From Candidatus Iainarchaeum sp. (GTDB lineage Archaea > Iainarchaeota > Iainarchaeia > JAADDC01): a stretch of 5,530 nt of DNA. Position 1 is the first letter of the stretch, and each line of letters opens with the position of its first letter. The notes under the pieces were generated by a model, which searched no databases, had not been told where the DNA came from, and saw only the letters and a program-made list of their open reading frames with translations. Shown here piece by piece: positions 1 to 5,086 of this stretch. The stretch is taken from contig WAPE01000004.1 in the NCBI GenBank assembly GCA_015520865.1, positions 1 through 5,530 on the forward strand, written 5' to 3'. The position numbers were made by a program, and so were the translations under genes.

Positions 1-81
1 GGTTGATAGGCGCCGGGTGTAAGCGGGGAGGCTTCGGCCGACCCGTTCAGCCCAGGCGTACTAATCGCCCGAGCTGCACCC
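1..81 (+). rRNA. 23S ribosomal RNA, 3' end (partial)
   Basis: This is the last part of a large-subunit rRNA whose body lies upstream of the window. It carries the conserved 3'-terminal stretch, including GGTGTAAGC near 16, GTTCAGCCCAGGCGTACTAA near 46-64, and CGCCCGAGC, in the form usual for archaeal 23S rRNA. The exact mature end cannot be read from sequence; I place it around 80-85. CCGAG at 69-73 can pair with CTCGG at 81-85, so the end may be slightly further right. No 5S rRNA or tRNA follows. The first copy of the 24-base direct repeat begins at 88, only a few bases after the presumed mature end, so it is probably transcribed with the precursor. Confidence 0.93.
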
Positions 82-87
82 TCGGTC

Positions 88-112
88 CGGATCTAACCCC
101 GTGGGCGGCGTC
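88..112 (+). repeat. 24-base direct repeat, copy 1 (abuts 23S rRNA)
   Basis: The unit is GGATCTAACCCC, then G or A, then TGGGCGGCGTC. Copies 1 and 2 also share the C just before it, so they are identical over 25 bases. Copy 1 lies immediately downstream of the 23S 3' end. Read on the - strand, its last two bases plus A113 form the TGA stop of the toxin gene. It could be the retained target or attachment site of inserted cassettes, part of the pre-23S 3' processing stem, or both. Confidence 0.95.
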
Positions 113-416
113 ACTTATATGCTTTTGACCTAAAAACGAAATTATAGATTTTCAGAGTCCTTTCTTCCCAGACGGGAAGGTAAATTACACGAAGCCAACC
201 TATTCTAAGTCTATAAAACCCTTCCCACTCTCCGTATAGCCTCTTAATGTCAAGGCTCCTACAACCCGTTCCATCTTCGAGGCATCCAAGGAGATTCTCA
301 ATAGCTTGCTCTACCCTGGCCTTTGTTCTCTTATCTAGCCTTTCCAAGGCCTTGAGGGCGCGCTTGTGATAAAGGACCTTCCACCTAATACTCCACCACC
401 TCAAAATCCTTATCAT
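111..416 (-). CDS. RelE/ParE-superfamily toxin (mRNA interferase-like)
   Basis: A 101-residue basic protein with the layout of archaeal RelE toxins: an N-terminal strand (WKVLYHKRALKALERL, from residue 12), two helices (about 17-50), then a C-terminal sheet with GFYRLRIGWLRVIY (66-79) and the ending FRSKAYK. Arg76, Arg96 and Tyr100 sit where RelE-type toxins keep their functional basic and aromatic residues, so it appears intact. Such toxins cut mRNA on the ribosome, or in the ParE branch act on gyrase; the archaeal match favours RelE. I chose the ATG at 416 because AAAGGAG lies 4 bases upstream; an ATG at 437 is in frame but unsupported. The gene overlaps the antitoxin by 32 bases, which implies translational coupling. 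The typical core begins about 10 residues in, so the N-terminus is slightly extended. The stop is completed by the adjacent repeat. Confidence 0.85.
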   Translation of the reverse strand: MIRILRWWSIRWKVLYHKRALKALERLDKRTKARVEQAIENLLGCLEDGTGCRSLDIKRLYGEWEGFYRLRIGWLRVIYLPVWEERTLKIYNFVFRSKAYK

Positions 417-573
417 GGTACTCCTTTGGACTGCCAATTTCCTTCCTCAAAAGCTTCATCTCCTCTTCATCAACGTAGGGTGCCATTTCATGGAAAAAAC
501 GCGCCATTTCCTCCCGGATCGCTGAACGAACAACCTTTTCTATCTCCTTCACTAACATTTTAGTACTCTCCAT
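385..573 (-). CDS. RelB-like antitoxin of the adjacent toxin
   Basis: A 62-residue acidic helical protein directly upstream of, and overlapping, the toxin gene. Residues 1-30 form a Lys/Glu-rich amphipathic helix. The C-terminal half (VDEEEMKLLRKEIGSPKEY, from residue 34, then DKDFEVVEY) resembles archaeal RelB-type antitoxins, in which the acidic tail wraps the RelE toxin. I favour the ATG at 573 because an AATTTAA TATA-like box is centred about 28 bases upstream, fitting a near-leaderless mRNA. An in-frame GTG at 597 would give 70 residues but falls at the TATA box. An ATG at 558 is also possible. A perfect palindrome sits just upstream, suggesting the autorepression usual for toxin-antitoxin operons. 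The identification rests on size, composition and neighbour rather than a diagnostic motif. Confidence 0.75.
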   Translation of the reverse strand: MESTKMLVKEIEKVVRSAIREEMARFFHEMAPYVDEEEMKLLRKEIGSPKEYHDKDFEVVEY

Positions 574-596
574 ATGTGTAACTTTGCGTAATTCCA

Positions 597-620
597 CTTA
601 AATTAAGAAGGTCTTCTTAA
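597..620 (-). promoter_or_regulatory. Toxin-antitoxin promoter with palindromic operator
   Basis: A perfect inverted repeat, TTAAGAAG-GT-CTTCTTAA (603-620), lies directly upstream of the antitoxin. Its inner part overlaps the AATTTAA TATA-like element (598-604). A protein bound to the palindrome would cover the TFB/TBP contact region. By analogy with other toxin-antitoxin operons, the antitoxin or the toxin-antitoxin complex is the likely repressor. The palindrome ends two bases before repeat copy 2, so it belongs to cassette 1. Confidence 0.6.
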
Positions 621-622
621 GG

Positions 623-647
623 CGGATCTAACCCCGTGGGCGGCGTC
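623..647 (+). repeat. 24-base direct repeat, copy 2 (between cassettes)
   Basis: Identical to copy 1 over 25 bases, including the leading C. It lies between the promoter end of the toxin-antitoxin cassette and the promoter of the ATPase gene, so it marks the junction of two divergently read cassettes. The base after it is T, whereas copies 1 and 3 are followed by A. It is followed by GATTTTTATA (653-662), a T-run that might act as a weak terminator for transcripts coming from the left. Confidence 0.95.
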
Positions 648-690
648 TACCCGATTTTTATATCACCTTCAGGGTGTTTAGAGCAACGTC

Positions 691-699
691 TTAAATAAA
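691..699 (+). promoter_or_regulatory. TATA box of the ATPase gene (leaderless)
   Basis: TTAAATAAA is centred about 25 bases before the ATG at 721, the spacing expected if transcription starts at the start codon itself. No Shine-Dalgarno sequence precedes this ATG. A nearer ATG at 705 is out of frame and opens only an 8-codon frame. Confidence 0.6.
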
Positions 700-720
700 T
701 TTACATGGAGTTATTTACTC

Positions 721-1929
721 ATGGTAAATAACTATGTGTCAAGGTTACTGGAAAGGAGATTAAAGAAGGGTGGGCGGATCCTCCTTTATGGAAGGAGAAA
801 GACGGGGAAGACTACCCTGGTTCGAAAAGCCTTGGGCGACTGGAATTATTTTTATGTAAACCTTGACGGTTCCTTCTATGATAGTGAAAGCGACGTAAGC
901 TTTTCCTGGACTCAATTTAAGAGGATCCTCGAGAAAGAAGAAAATATCATAATAGACGAGTTTCATCGAGCCCCAGATAACTTCTTTGCTTTCATTCACG
1001 CAGGAAGGGGTCCAAAGAACCTCGTACTGATTACTTCCACCCTTCATTACTTCAGGAAGTTCGTAGAAGGTGGGGAAGCACCCCTATTAGGGTTATTCCT
1101 TCCAATTATGGTTCCTCTCCTCAGACCCGTTGAGCTCCTGGCCCATTTCAAACCGAGAACAAAGGAGGAGTTCGAAAAGCTTGTTCTTTACCAGGAACCC
1201 TGGGCCGTTGGAAAGAGCTTGGAGAGCATCTTGCTTTCGGCCCTCGATTTTTCTACCTCGCTCATTCACAGTGCGTTTACAGAGGAGGGAATAACCATCG
1301 GTGAAAGGTATTTCCACATCCTCCAGGCAGTAGCCATCGGAAAATACAGGCCTTCGGAGATTTCCTCCTATCTCTTCTCCCACAACCTCCTGCCCAAGGA
1401 CAACCCTGCCCTCATAATGAAATACCTGGACAACCTCGTGAGGACAGGTTTCCTCGAAAGGATAGAGGTATTCGGGACGAAAAAGCACCTATACAGACAT
1501 TCGTCGCCGGTAGTCGAACTGGCTTTTTACTTAAACGGCAAGTATGCGTTCTACGAGATAGGAAGATCTGCCAATTTTGGTCTGAAAGTGCTGAAAGAAA
1601 GGATCCCGTATTTTATGGAGCGATTTATAGAAAGGCTCTTGGTAGATCTTTTTGGAGGAAGGTCAGCAAAGGTATTCGAACCTGAGATCGACGTCCTTCT
1701 ACTTGAGTTTAGAAAACCAAAGGTTGTAGCCGAAGTGAAGTGGAGAGAGAAATTATCGGTGGAGAACGTAAAAAGGGTAGAAACGAAACTCGCGTCCTTT
1801 AACGCAAAAAGAAAGATCCTCATTGTGCCCTACTCAGAAGAGATCCCCGAAACGGATCTAGAGGTTTGGGATATAAATACTATGGTAAGAAAAGCCCGAA
1901 CGTCTATTAGCCGAGATATTAGGATCTAA
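721..1929 (+). CDS. Archaeal AAA+ ATPase with C-terminal PD-(D/E)xK nuclease-like domain
   Basis: A 402-residue protein with the plan of the archaeal ATPase family (PF01637-like) carrying a DUF234-type C-terminus. Walker A is GRRKTGKT (24-31), Walker B is IIIDE (76-80), and a sensor-1-like strand, LVLITST, is at 101-107. A winged-helix region follows (about 195-265). The C-terminal domain (about 295-375) has the PD-(D/E)xK pattern: Asp324 in PEIDVLLL, then Glu338-Val-Lys340 in VAEVKW. All key residues are present, so both ATPase and nuclease activities look possible. These genes are scattered and multicopy in thermophilic archaea, and their physiological role is unclear; defence or toxin-like roles have been proposed. 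The ATG at 721 follows a TATA box at leaderless spacing. The last codons (AGG ATC TAA) lie in repeat copy 3, which therefore supplies the stop. The gene is visibly richer in A+T than the genes after 2000, consistent with acquisition. Confidence 0.88.
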   Translation: MVNNYVSRLLERRLKKGGRILLYGRRKTGKTTLVRKALGDWNYFYVNLDGSFYDSESDVSFSWTQFKRILEKEENIIIDEFHRAPDNFFAFIHAGRGPKNLVLITSTLHYFRKFVEGGEAPLLGLFLPIMVPLLRPVELLAHFKPRTKEEFEKLVLYQEPWAVGKSLESILLSALDFSTSLIHSAFTEEGITIGERYFHILQAVAIGKYRPSEISSYLFSHNLLPKDNPALIMKYLDNLVRTGFLERIEVFGTKKHLYRHSSPVVELAFYLNGKYAFYEIGRSANFGLKVLKERIPYFMERFIERLLVDLFGGRSAKVFEPEIDVLLLEFRKPKVVAEVKWREKLSVENVKRVETKLASFNAKRKILIVPYSEEIPETDLEVWDINTMVRKARTSISRDIRI

Positions 1930-1945
1930 CCCCATGGGCGGCGTC
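1922..1945 (+). repeat. 24-base direct repeat, copy 3 (chromosomal-side boundary)
   Basis: Matches copies 1 and 2 at 23 of 24 positions, with A instead of G at position 13 (1934). It contains the TAA stop of the ATPase gene at 1927-1929. It ends three bases before the stop codon of the convergent DHH gene, so that gene's 3' flank begins right at the repeat. Like copy 1 it is followed by A. The single mismatch marks it as the most diverged copy, so it could be either the original downstream site or the oldest duplicate. Confidence 0.95.
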
Positions 1946-1948
1946 AAA

Positions 1949-2830
1949 TCATCCCTTTAGGCCTTTCTTTACAACCTCCTTCACCTGCTTCCTAAGCAAT
2001 AGTCCCTTCCTCTTTCCCACCGGACCGTCGAACTCGGCACCGAAATCCCTCTCTAAGACTTCCTTGATCCTTTTGTCCTTTATTATGAAGTAACTCGTTC
2101 CAGTGGCTATGTCCGGCATGTTGAGGAAGACGTGTCGAAGCCCGTGGATCTTGGCCATCGATCGAAGGGTTCCAAGGATTTCCTCTATCCTTTCGAGGAA
2201 GGGCTCCGCTCCAAAAACCTCCAGCTGGCTTATCCCGAGGGAGGCATCAGGGTAGTAGCGAAAGTCAAGGGTTAGCTGTTCCTCCAAGTTTTTCAAATAC
2301 GCCTCATTTCTCTTCTCCATCAGCCACCCTTCTATCGGCTCGGCGAATTTCCCGAGGAATTCGTAGACCTTTCTGTCCCTCTCCGTCGCTATAGAAGCTC
2401 TGAAGGCGAGGGTGTTGGAGTATATGGCTGCCCGGAGGAAGGTGGCCGCCAAGGTGCTTGGTTCAACTTCTTCCTCGATAAACTTCTCTCCTATAAGGGT
2501 GGCTGCTGCTCCTACTTTTTCTATCTGGATCTTAGCGTTGGGGAAGTTCTTTTCCACGTCTGGGGAGGGCCTGTGGTCGATGATCTCGATGGCCTTCTTC
2601 GGATCCACGAAAGGAGGGGTTCCGGGGAGCTCCGAGTTGTCTACAAGGATGTAGGCGTCGGCGGGTGTCAGCGGATCGACGGCTATTCCATACCGATCTA
2701 TGAGAATTCGTGGCTCCAGCTGGGGTGTCCCGTAATAGGACCAAGGGAGCTTCCTTAACTCCGAGTAGGCAAGGGCGCAGGCAACCCCGTCAAGATCCGG
2801 GTTCTTGGGAGGGAGGATGAGGATCCGCAC
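1949..2830 (-). CDS. DHH/DHHA2 phosphoesterase, family II pyrophosphatase-like with altered metal site
   Basis: A 293-residue protein with the two-domain plan of Mn-dependent family II inorganic pyrophosphatases. The DHH domain holds NPDLDG (10-15), LVDNSEL (62-68), IIDHR (83-87), VGAAATLI (106-113) and AIYSNTLAF (135-143). The DHHA2 domain ends in LLRKQVKEVV (278-287), like the substrate-binding RKKQ motif. The ligand set is incomplete against B. subtilis PpaC: the first His is Pro8, the His after the second Asp is Asn65, DHH reads DHR (85-87), and the last Asp ligand is Asn139. Asp12, Asp14, Asp64 and His86 remain. Pyrophosphatase activity is therefore doubtful; it may hydrolyse another phosphoester or bind a ligand. 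I chose GTG at 2830 because homology starts there and a TTTAAA box is centred 24.5 bases upstream. The longer frame to 2965 adds a low-complexity Pro/Gly stretch over the promoter region. It is convergent with the ATPase cassette. Confidence 0.82.
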   Translation of the reverse strand: MRILILPPKNPDLDGVACALAYSELRKLPWSYYGTPQLEPRILIDRYGIAVDPLTPADAYILVDNSELPGTPPFVDPKKAIEIIDHRPSPDVEKNFPNAKIQIEKVGAAATLIGEKFIEEEVEPSTLAATFLRAAIYSNTLAFRASIATERDRKVYEFLGKFAEPIEGWLMEKRNEAYLKNLEEQLTLDFRYYPDASLGISQLEVFGAEPFLERIEEILGTLRSMAKIHGLRHVFLNMPDIATGTSYFIIKDKRIKEVLERDFGAEFDGPVGKRKGLLLRKQVKEVVKKGLKG

Positions 2831-2851
2831 GAAGAACAAGGATACCAAGTG

Positions 2852-2857
2852 TTTAAA
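2852..2857 (-). promoter_or_regulatory. TATA box of the DHH gene (leaderless)
   Basis: TTTAAA centred 24.5 bases upstream of the GTG at 2830, with no Shine-Dalgarno sequence between, fits a leaderless transcript. It is also the main argument for that start. Being self-complementary, the box could also serve + strand transcription towards the zinc-ribbon gene, with a start near 2880. Confidence 0.55.
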
Positions 2858-2868
2858 CTTCTTCAGAG

Positions 2869-2914
2869 GACACGGACCACCGAGCAGGTCCGTGTCAGGA
2901 TTAGCTGGAAATCC
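2869..2914. repeat. Perfect 10-bp inverted repeat followed by a second small hairpin
   Basis: GACACGGACC (2869-2878) and GGTCCGTGTC (2887-2896) are exact reverse complements around an 8-base loop. Three more elements follow: one base, then GGATT (2898-2902) pairing with AATCC (2910-2914) around 7 bases. The pair lies between the divergent DHH and zinc-ribbon genes. For the DHH gene, the large repeat sits just upstream of the TATA box, where archaeal activators or repressors bind. It could instead be an RNA structure in a + strand leader or a small RNA. The sequence alone does not choose between these. Confidence 0.7.
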
Positions 2915-2942
2915 GGGACGTGGGAAGGATGAGGGAGGGGGT

Positions 2943-4175
2943 ATGGTTTCCCTGGGAGTAGACATTTATTTATCTTCGCGGCATAGTTCAAGGGTGAGGG
3001 GGCGGTCAAGGAAGGAAGTAATATCGGCGTTCAGGGAACTGAGAAGCCACCTAAAGGCGGTGGCACCCTGGTTTTTCGAGCTGGAGAAGGCTGGCCTGGT
3101 ACAGATAGAGCCACACGGGGAAAAGAAGTTCGTGACCAGGGTGAACTGGGACCGCTACAAGGTGATGTTCCCGAAGGGGAACGGGCGGGTGAGCGAGTTG
3201 CTCAGGTTCATAGAGGGGAGACACCCCCTGAAGATTGTTACATCGTCATCCAAGAGGCTCAAAGAGGCGGAGAAAACAGTGGACCTCGTGAAAGAGAGGG
3301 CAGAAGCCGTGAAAAAGCTAAGAAACGTGCTTTTCCTTGTTAAAGAGGGTGTCTTGGAAGTTACCGGGAGTGGGAGAGTAAAGGTAAGGAGGGAGGTCAT
3401 AGAGAAACTCGAAAAGAGCTATCTGAAGGGAAAGGTAAGAAAAAAGTACGTGGACGCCCTGAAGAAGCTGGACGGTAGGCCTGTAGAGGAGGTAGAGATA
3501 TTGCTCCGGGAAGGAAGCACCAGGAAGGCATTGGAGGTGCCTATCCTCACACGGAACCGGCCGATTGGTGATTCTTATCCCTTTCTCGGAAGGGTAGACA
3601 TGCTCCCGCCGAGGAGGTACAGCCTAAAGGATCGTCCAATCGAGATAAAGCCCCTCCTTGTCCTCTATTTCCTTGGAAAGGCCTACCAGGAGGGCCTGAT
3701 AGGAAAGGATGCTCTCTTACACATCGTTGAAAATTCCGATGTAGAAAAACTGTGGGAGACTCTTAGGAACCACGTGACGGGCATCCGTGAATACAAGAAC
3801 AAGGGAACTGTGAGGGATCTTCTTACGATCCTTGGGGAAGCTATAAAGCAAGTAAAGGACCTCAGAGACCACGATAACGTTGTGGCACACGCCACGGGCA
3901 GGTGTCCGGCCTGTGGATCGCCACTCACCCCTACCAGGGATGGGCTCCGTTGCCCCTCCTGCGGCACTACGTACAAAGAACCCGGAAGGCACGTGGACTA
4001 CTACACGCTGGATGAGACCCCCAGAGGAGTGAAGAGACTCGTCCCCTTCCAGGAGAAGTACCCACACTATTTCCCGTTCCTAGTGCTGGAGAGGGGCAGA
4101 AGTAAATACGTAGTGTTAAACAAGAACCACCCCCTCGTCCGCGCACTAATGGAAATGGATGAGAGAAAGCCCTAA
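2943..4175 (+). CDS. Zinc-ribbon protein of unknown function
   Basis: A 410-residue basic protein I do not recognise. The N-terminal third is helical and Arg/Lys-rich. Residues 100-180 are strongly charged and may form a coiled coil or helical hairpin. A distinctive middle stretch (about 207-240, with YPFLGRVDMLPPRRYSL) leads into a helical region. Near the C-terminus is one zinc ribbon: Cys321-x2-Cys324 and Cys337-x2-Cys340. After it comes a 70-residue tail containing KYPHYFPFLVLERG. No catalytic motif stands out; a nucleic-acid-binding role is a guess from charge and the ribbon. I use ATG 2943, preceded by GGAGG with 4 bases spacing. GTG 2994 is a serious alternative: TTTATT at 2965-2970 is centred 26.5 bases upstream, matching the leaderless pattern here. 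The frame extends back to 2805 but would then overlap the DHH start and the inverted repeat. It ends stop-to-stop with the next gene. Confidence 0.8.
   Translation: MVSLGVDIYLSSRHSSRVRGRSRKEVISAFRELRSHLKAVAPWFFELEKAGLVQIEPHGEKKFVTRVNWDRYKVMFPKGNGRVSELLRFIEGRHPLKIVTSSSKRLKEAEKTVDLVKERAEAVKKLRNVLFLVKEGVLEVTGSGRVKVRREVIEKLEKSYLKGKVRKKYVDALKKLDGRPVEEVEILLREGSTRKALEVPILTRNRPIGDSYPFLGRVDMLPPRRYSLKDRPIEIKPLLVLYFLGKAYQEGLIGKDALLHIVENSDVEKLWETLRNHVTGIREYKNKGTVRDLLTILGEAIKQVKDLRDHDNVVAHATGRCPACGSPLTPTRDGLRCPSCGTTYKEPGRHVDYYTLDETPRGVKRLVPFQEKYPHYFPFLVLERGRSKYVVLNKNHPLVRALMEMDERKP
2965..2973 (+). promoter_or_regulatory. Possible TATA box for an internal leaderless start at 2994
   Basis: TTTATTTAT is an A/T block in otherwise G-rich surroundings. 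Its first six bases are centred 26.5 bases before an in-frame GTG at 2994. If used, the zinc-ribbon protein would be 17 residues shorter than from ATG 2943, and the GGAGG before 2943 would be fortuitous. Confidence 0.35.
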
Positions 4176-5038
4176 TATTCTGCCAGGTCACTCAGACTGA
4201 AGGGCGGTAGTTCCTCGTTTACCTTCTCTCTCACGTGCTTTGGAAGGGAAAAGATGTGACGGTCTGCTTCTTCATCGTACATCCTCGTGTCTACGGATGC
4301 GGTCTGGGGTGGTGGTATGGGGTCCTTTGAACCAAGGAGGACGACGATACTCGTCAGGAAAGAAGGGACGTACACGGTTCCGATTAGGGTATGGGGGAAA
4401 ACGGACCGAATGGTGGAGATGTAGCGGGCCTGGTAGCCCTCCTCAAAGAGACCGTCCACCTCCCCCACATATACACTCACGGAGTCCGCCACCCGCGCCA
4501 GCGCCTGGTAGAACTCCCTGGAATACAAGCGCTGGGCCGGTCCCTCTGGCTCAGTTATGTCCACCACCACGAGATCCCAACGGCCGTCGGTGCCCATAAC
4601 GAAGTCCCAGGCATCTTCGAAGTGTAGGTGGAGCCGGGGGTCCCTATAGGCCCCCATAGAAAACTCCGGAGCATACTCTTCCACCAGCCTCACAAACTCC
4701 TCGTCTATGTCCACCATGTCTACCCTTTCTACAGGGTGTTTTAGGACTTCCCGGGCAGTGGCTCCCTCCCCACCTCCAAGGATGAGGACCCTACGGGGAC
4801 TGAACCTCACCATGGCGGGGTGGACGAGCGCTTCGTGGTATATGAACTCGTCCCGGGTAGAAGACTGAAATATGCTGTCTATGTAGACTTCCTTGTAGCC
4901 GTATACTCCCTCTGCTATGATTACGTCCACGTACCGGGTTCTGCCCCGGAAGAGGATCCGCCTCACGTGACGGGTAATAGTGACGTTCCGGGATCGTCCA
5001 AGGTTCTCTTCAAAGCTCTCTCCGGAGAAGCTCACCAT
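4172..5038 (-). CDS. Polyamine aminopropyltransferase, thermospermine-synthase-like
   Basis: A 288-residue spermidine-synthase-family enzyme that transfers aminopropyl from decarboxylated S-adenosylmethionine to a polyamine. An N-terminal beta domain (to about 60) leads to YHEALVHP (67-74), the nucleotide-binding loop GGGEGAT (88-94), the acidic strand end VDID (109-112), EDAWDF (141-146), and the active-site strand VVVDITEPEGPA (157-168). Spermidine synthases normally read GGGDGG; GGGEGAT and YVPSF (223-227) are closer to thermospermine synthases of plants and Pyrobaculum. Asp160 matches the catalytic Asp, but the second Asp of the usual DxxDP is Glu163. The usual TQAG strand is replaced by YVGEV (190-194), so the acceptor amine is uncertain. 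The C-terminal YDEEADRHIFSLPKHVRE is also typical of this subgroup. ATG 5038 follows a TTCTTATCA element at leaderless spacing; the second codon, GTG, is an alternative. Its stop overlaps the convergent gene's stop by 4 bases. Confidence 0.88.
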   Translation of the reverse strand: MVSFSGESFEENLGRSRNVTITRHVRRILFRGRTRYVDVIIAEGVYGYKEVYIDSIFQSSTRDEFIYHEALVHPAMVRFSPRRVLILGGGEGATAREVLKHPVERVDMVDIDEEFVRLVEEYAPEFSMGAYRDPRLHLHFEDAWDFVMGTDGRWDLVVVDITEPEGPAQRLYSREFYQALARVADSVSVYVGEVDGLFEEGYQARYISTIRSVFPHTLIGTVYVPSFLTSIVVLLGSKDPIPPPQTASVDTRMYDEEADRHIFSLPKHVREKVNEELPPFSLSDLAEY

Positions 5039-5060
5039 GTCTTAACATAACAAAGAAAAC

Positions 5061-5069
5061 TGATAAGAA
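5061..5069 (-). promoter_or_regulatory. TATA-like element of the aminopropyltransferase gene
   Basis: On the - strand this reads TTCTTATCA, centred about 27 bases before ATG 5038. No Shine-Dalgarno sequence is seen upstream of the start, so the transcript is probably leaderless. The match to the archaeal TATA consensus is only moderate. Confidence 0.4.
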
Positions 5070-5086
5070 CCGTTTGGAAGAGAAGG

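Larger units (their letters stand above)
88..1945. mobile_element. Putative tandem cassette array bounded by 24-base direct repeats
   Basis: Three copies of the same 24-base direct repeat divide this stretch into two gene cassettes: a toxin-antitoxin pair (113-622) and an ATPase-nuclease gene (648-1921). The flanking sequences are an rRNA end and a chromosomal-looking DHH gene. By eye both cassettes are richer in A+T than the flanks. The repeats are much longer than most transposon target duplications and the units lack terminal inverted repeats, so the pattern looks more like stacked site-specific insertions at one attachment site. No recombinase is encoded here. The repeats and cargo are seen directly; that the cassettes are, or were, mobile is inference. 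Confidence 0.45.

Noticed and set aside
770..777. GTGGGCGG inside the ATPase gene, matching the core of the 24-base repeat
   Set aside because: Only 8 bases match and they fall inside an intact codon run for the conserved N-terminus, so this is best read as chance similarity rather than a fourth copy.
1093..1488. 131-codon - strand frame inside the ATPase gene
   Set aside because: Antisense shadow of the clearly coding + strand frame; no recognisable motif or promoter.
88..1945. CRISPR array interpretation of the three repeats
   Set aside because: The spacing is about 535 and 1,299 bases, there are full genes between copies, and no regular short spacers.
2805..2942. N-terminal extension of the zinc-ribbon gene back to 2805
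   Set aside because: It would overlap the DHH start and encode the inverted repeat as protein, and it has no ribosome binding site.
2831..2965. N-terminal extension of the DHH gene back to an ATG at 2965
   Set aside because: The extra 45 residues are Pro/Gly-rich without family similarity, overlap the neighbour's start and cross the TATA box and inverted repeat. GTG 2830 fits both homology and promoter spacing.
4240..4627. Two + strand open frames within the aminopropyltransferase gene
   Set aside because: Both are antisense shadows of a well-conserved gene, with Pro/Arg/Gly-biased translation and no family features.
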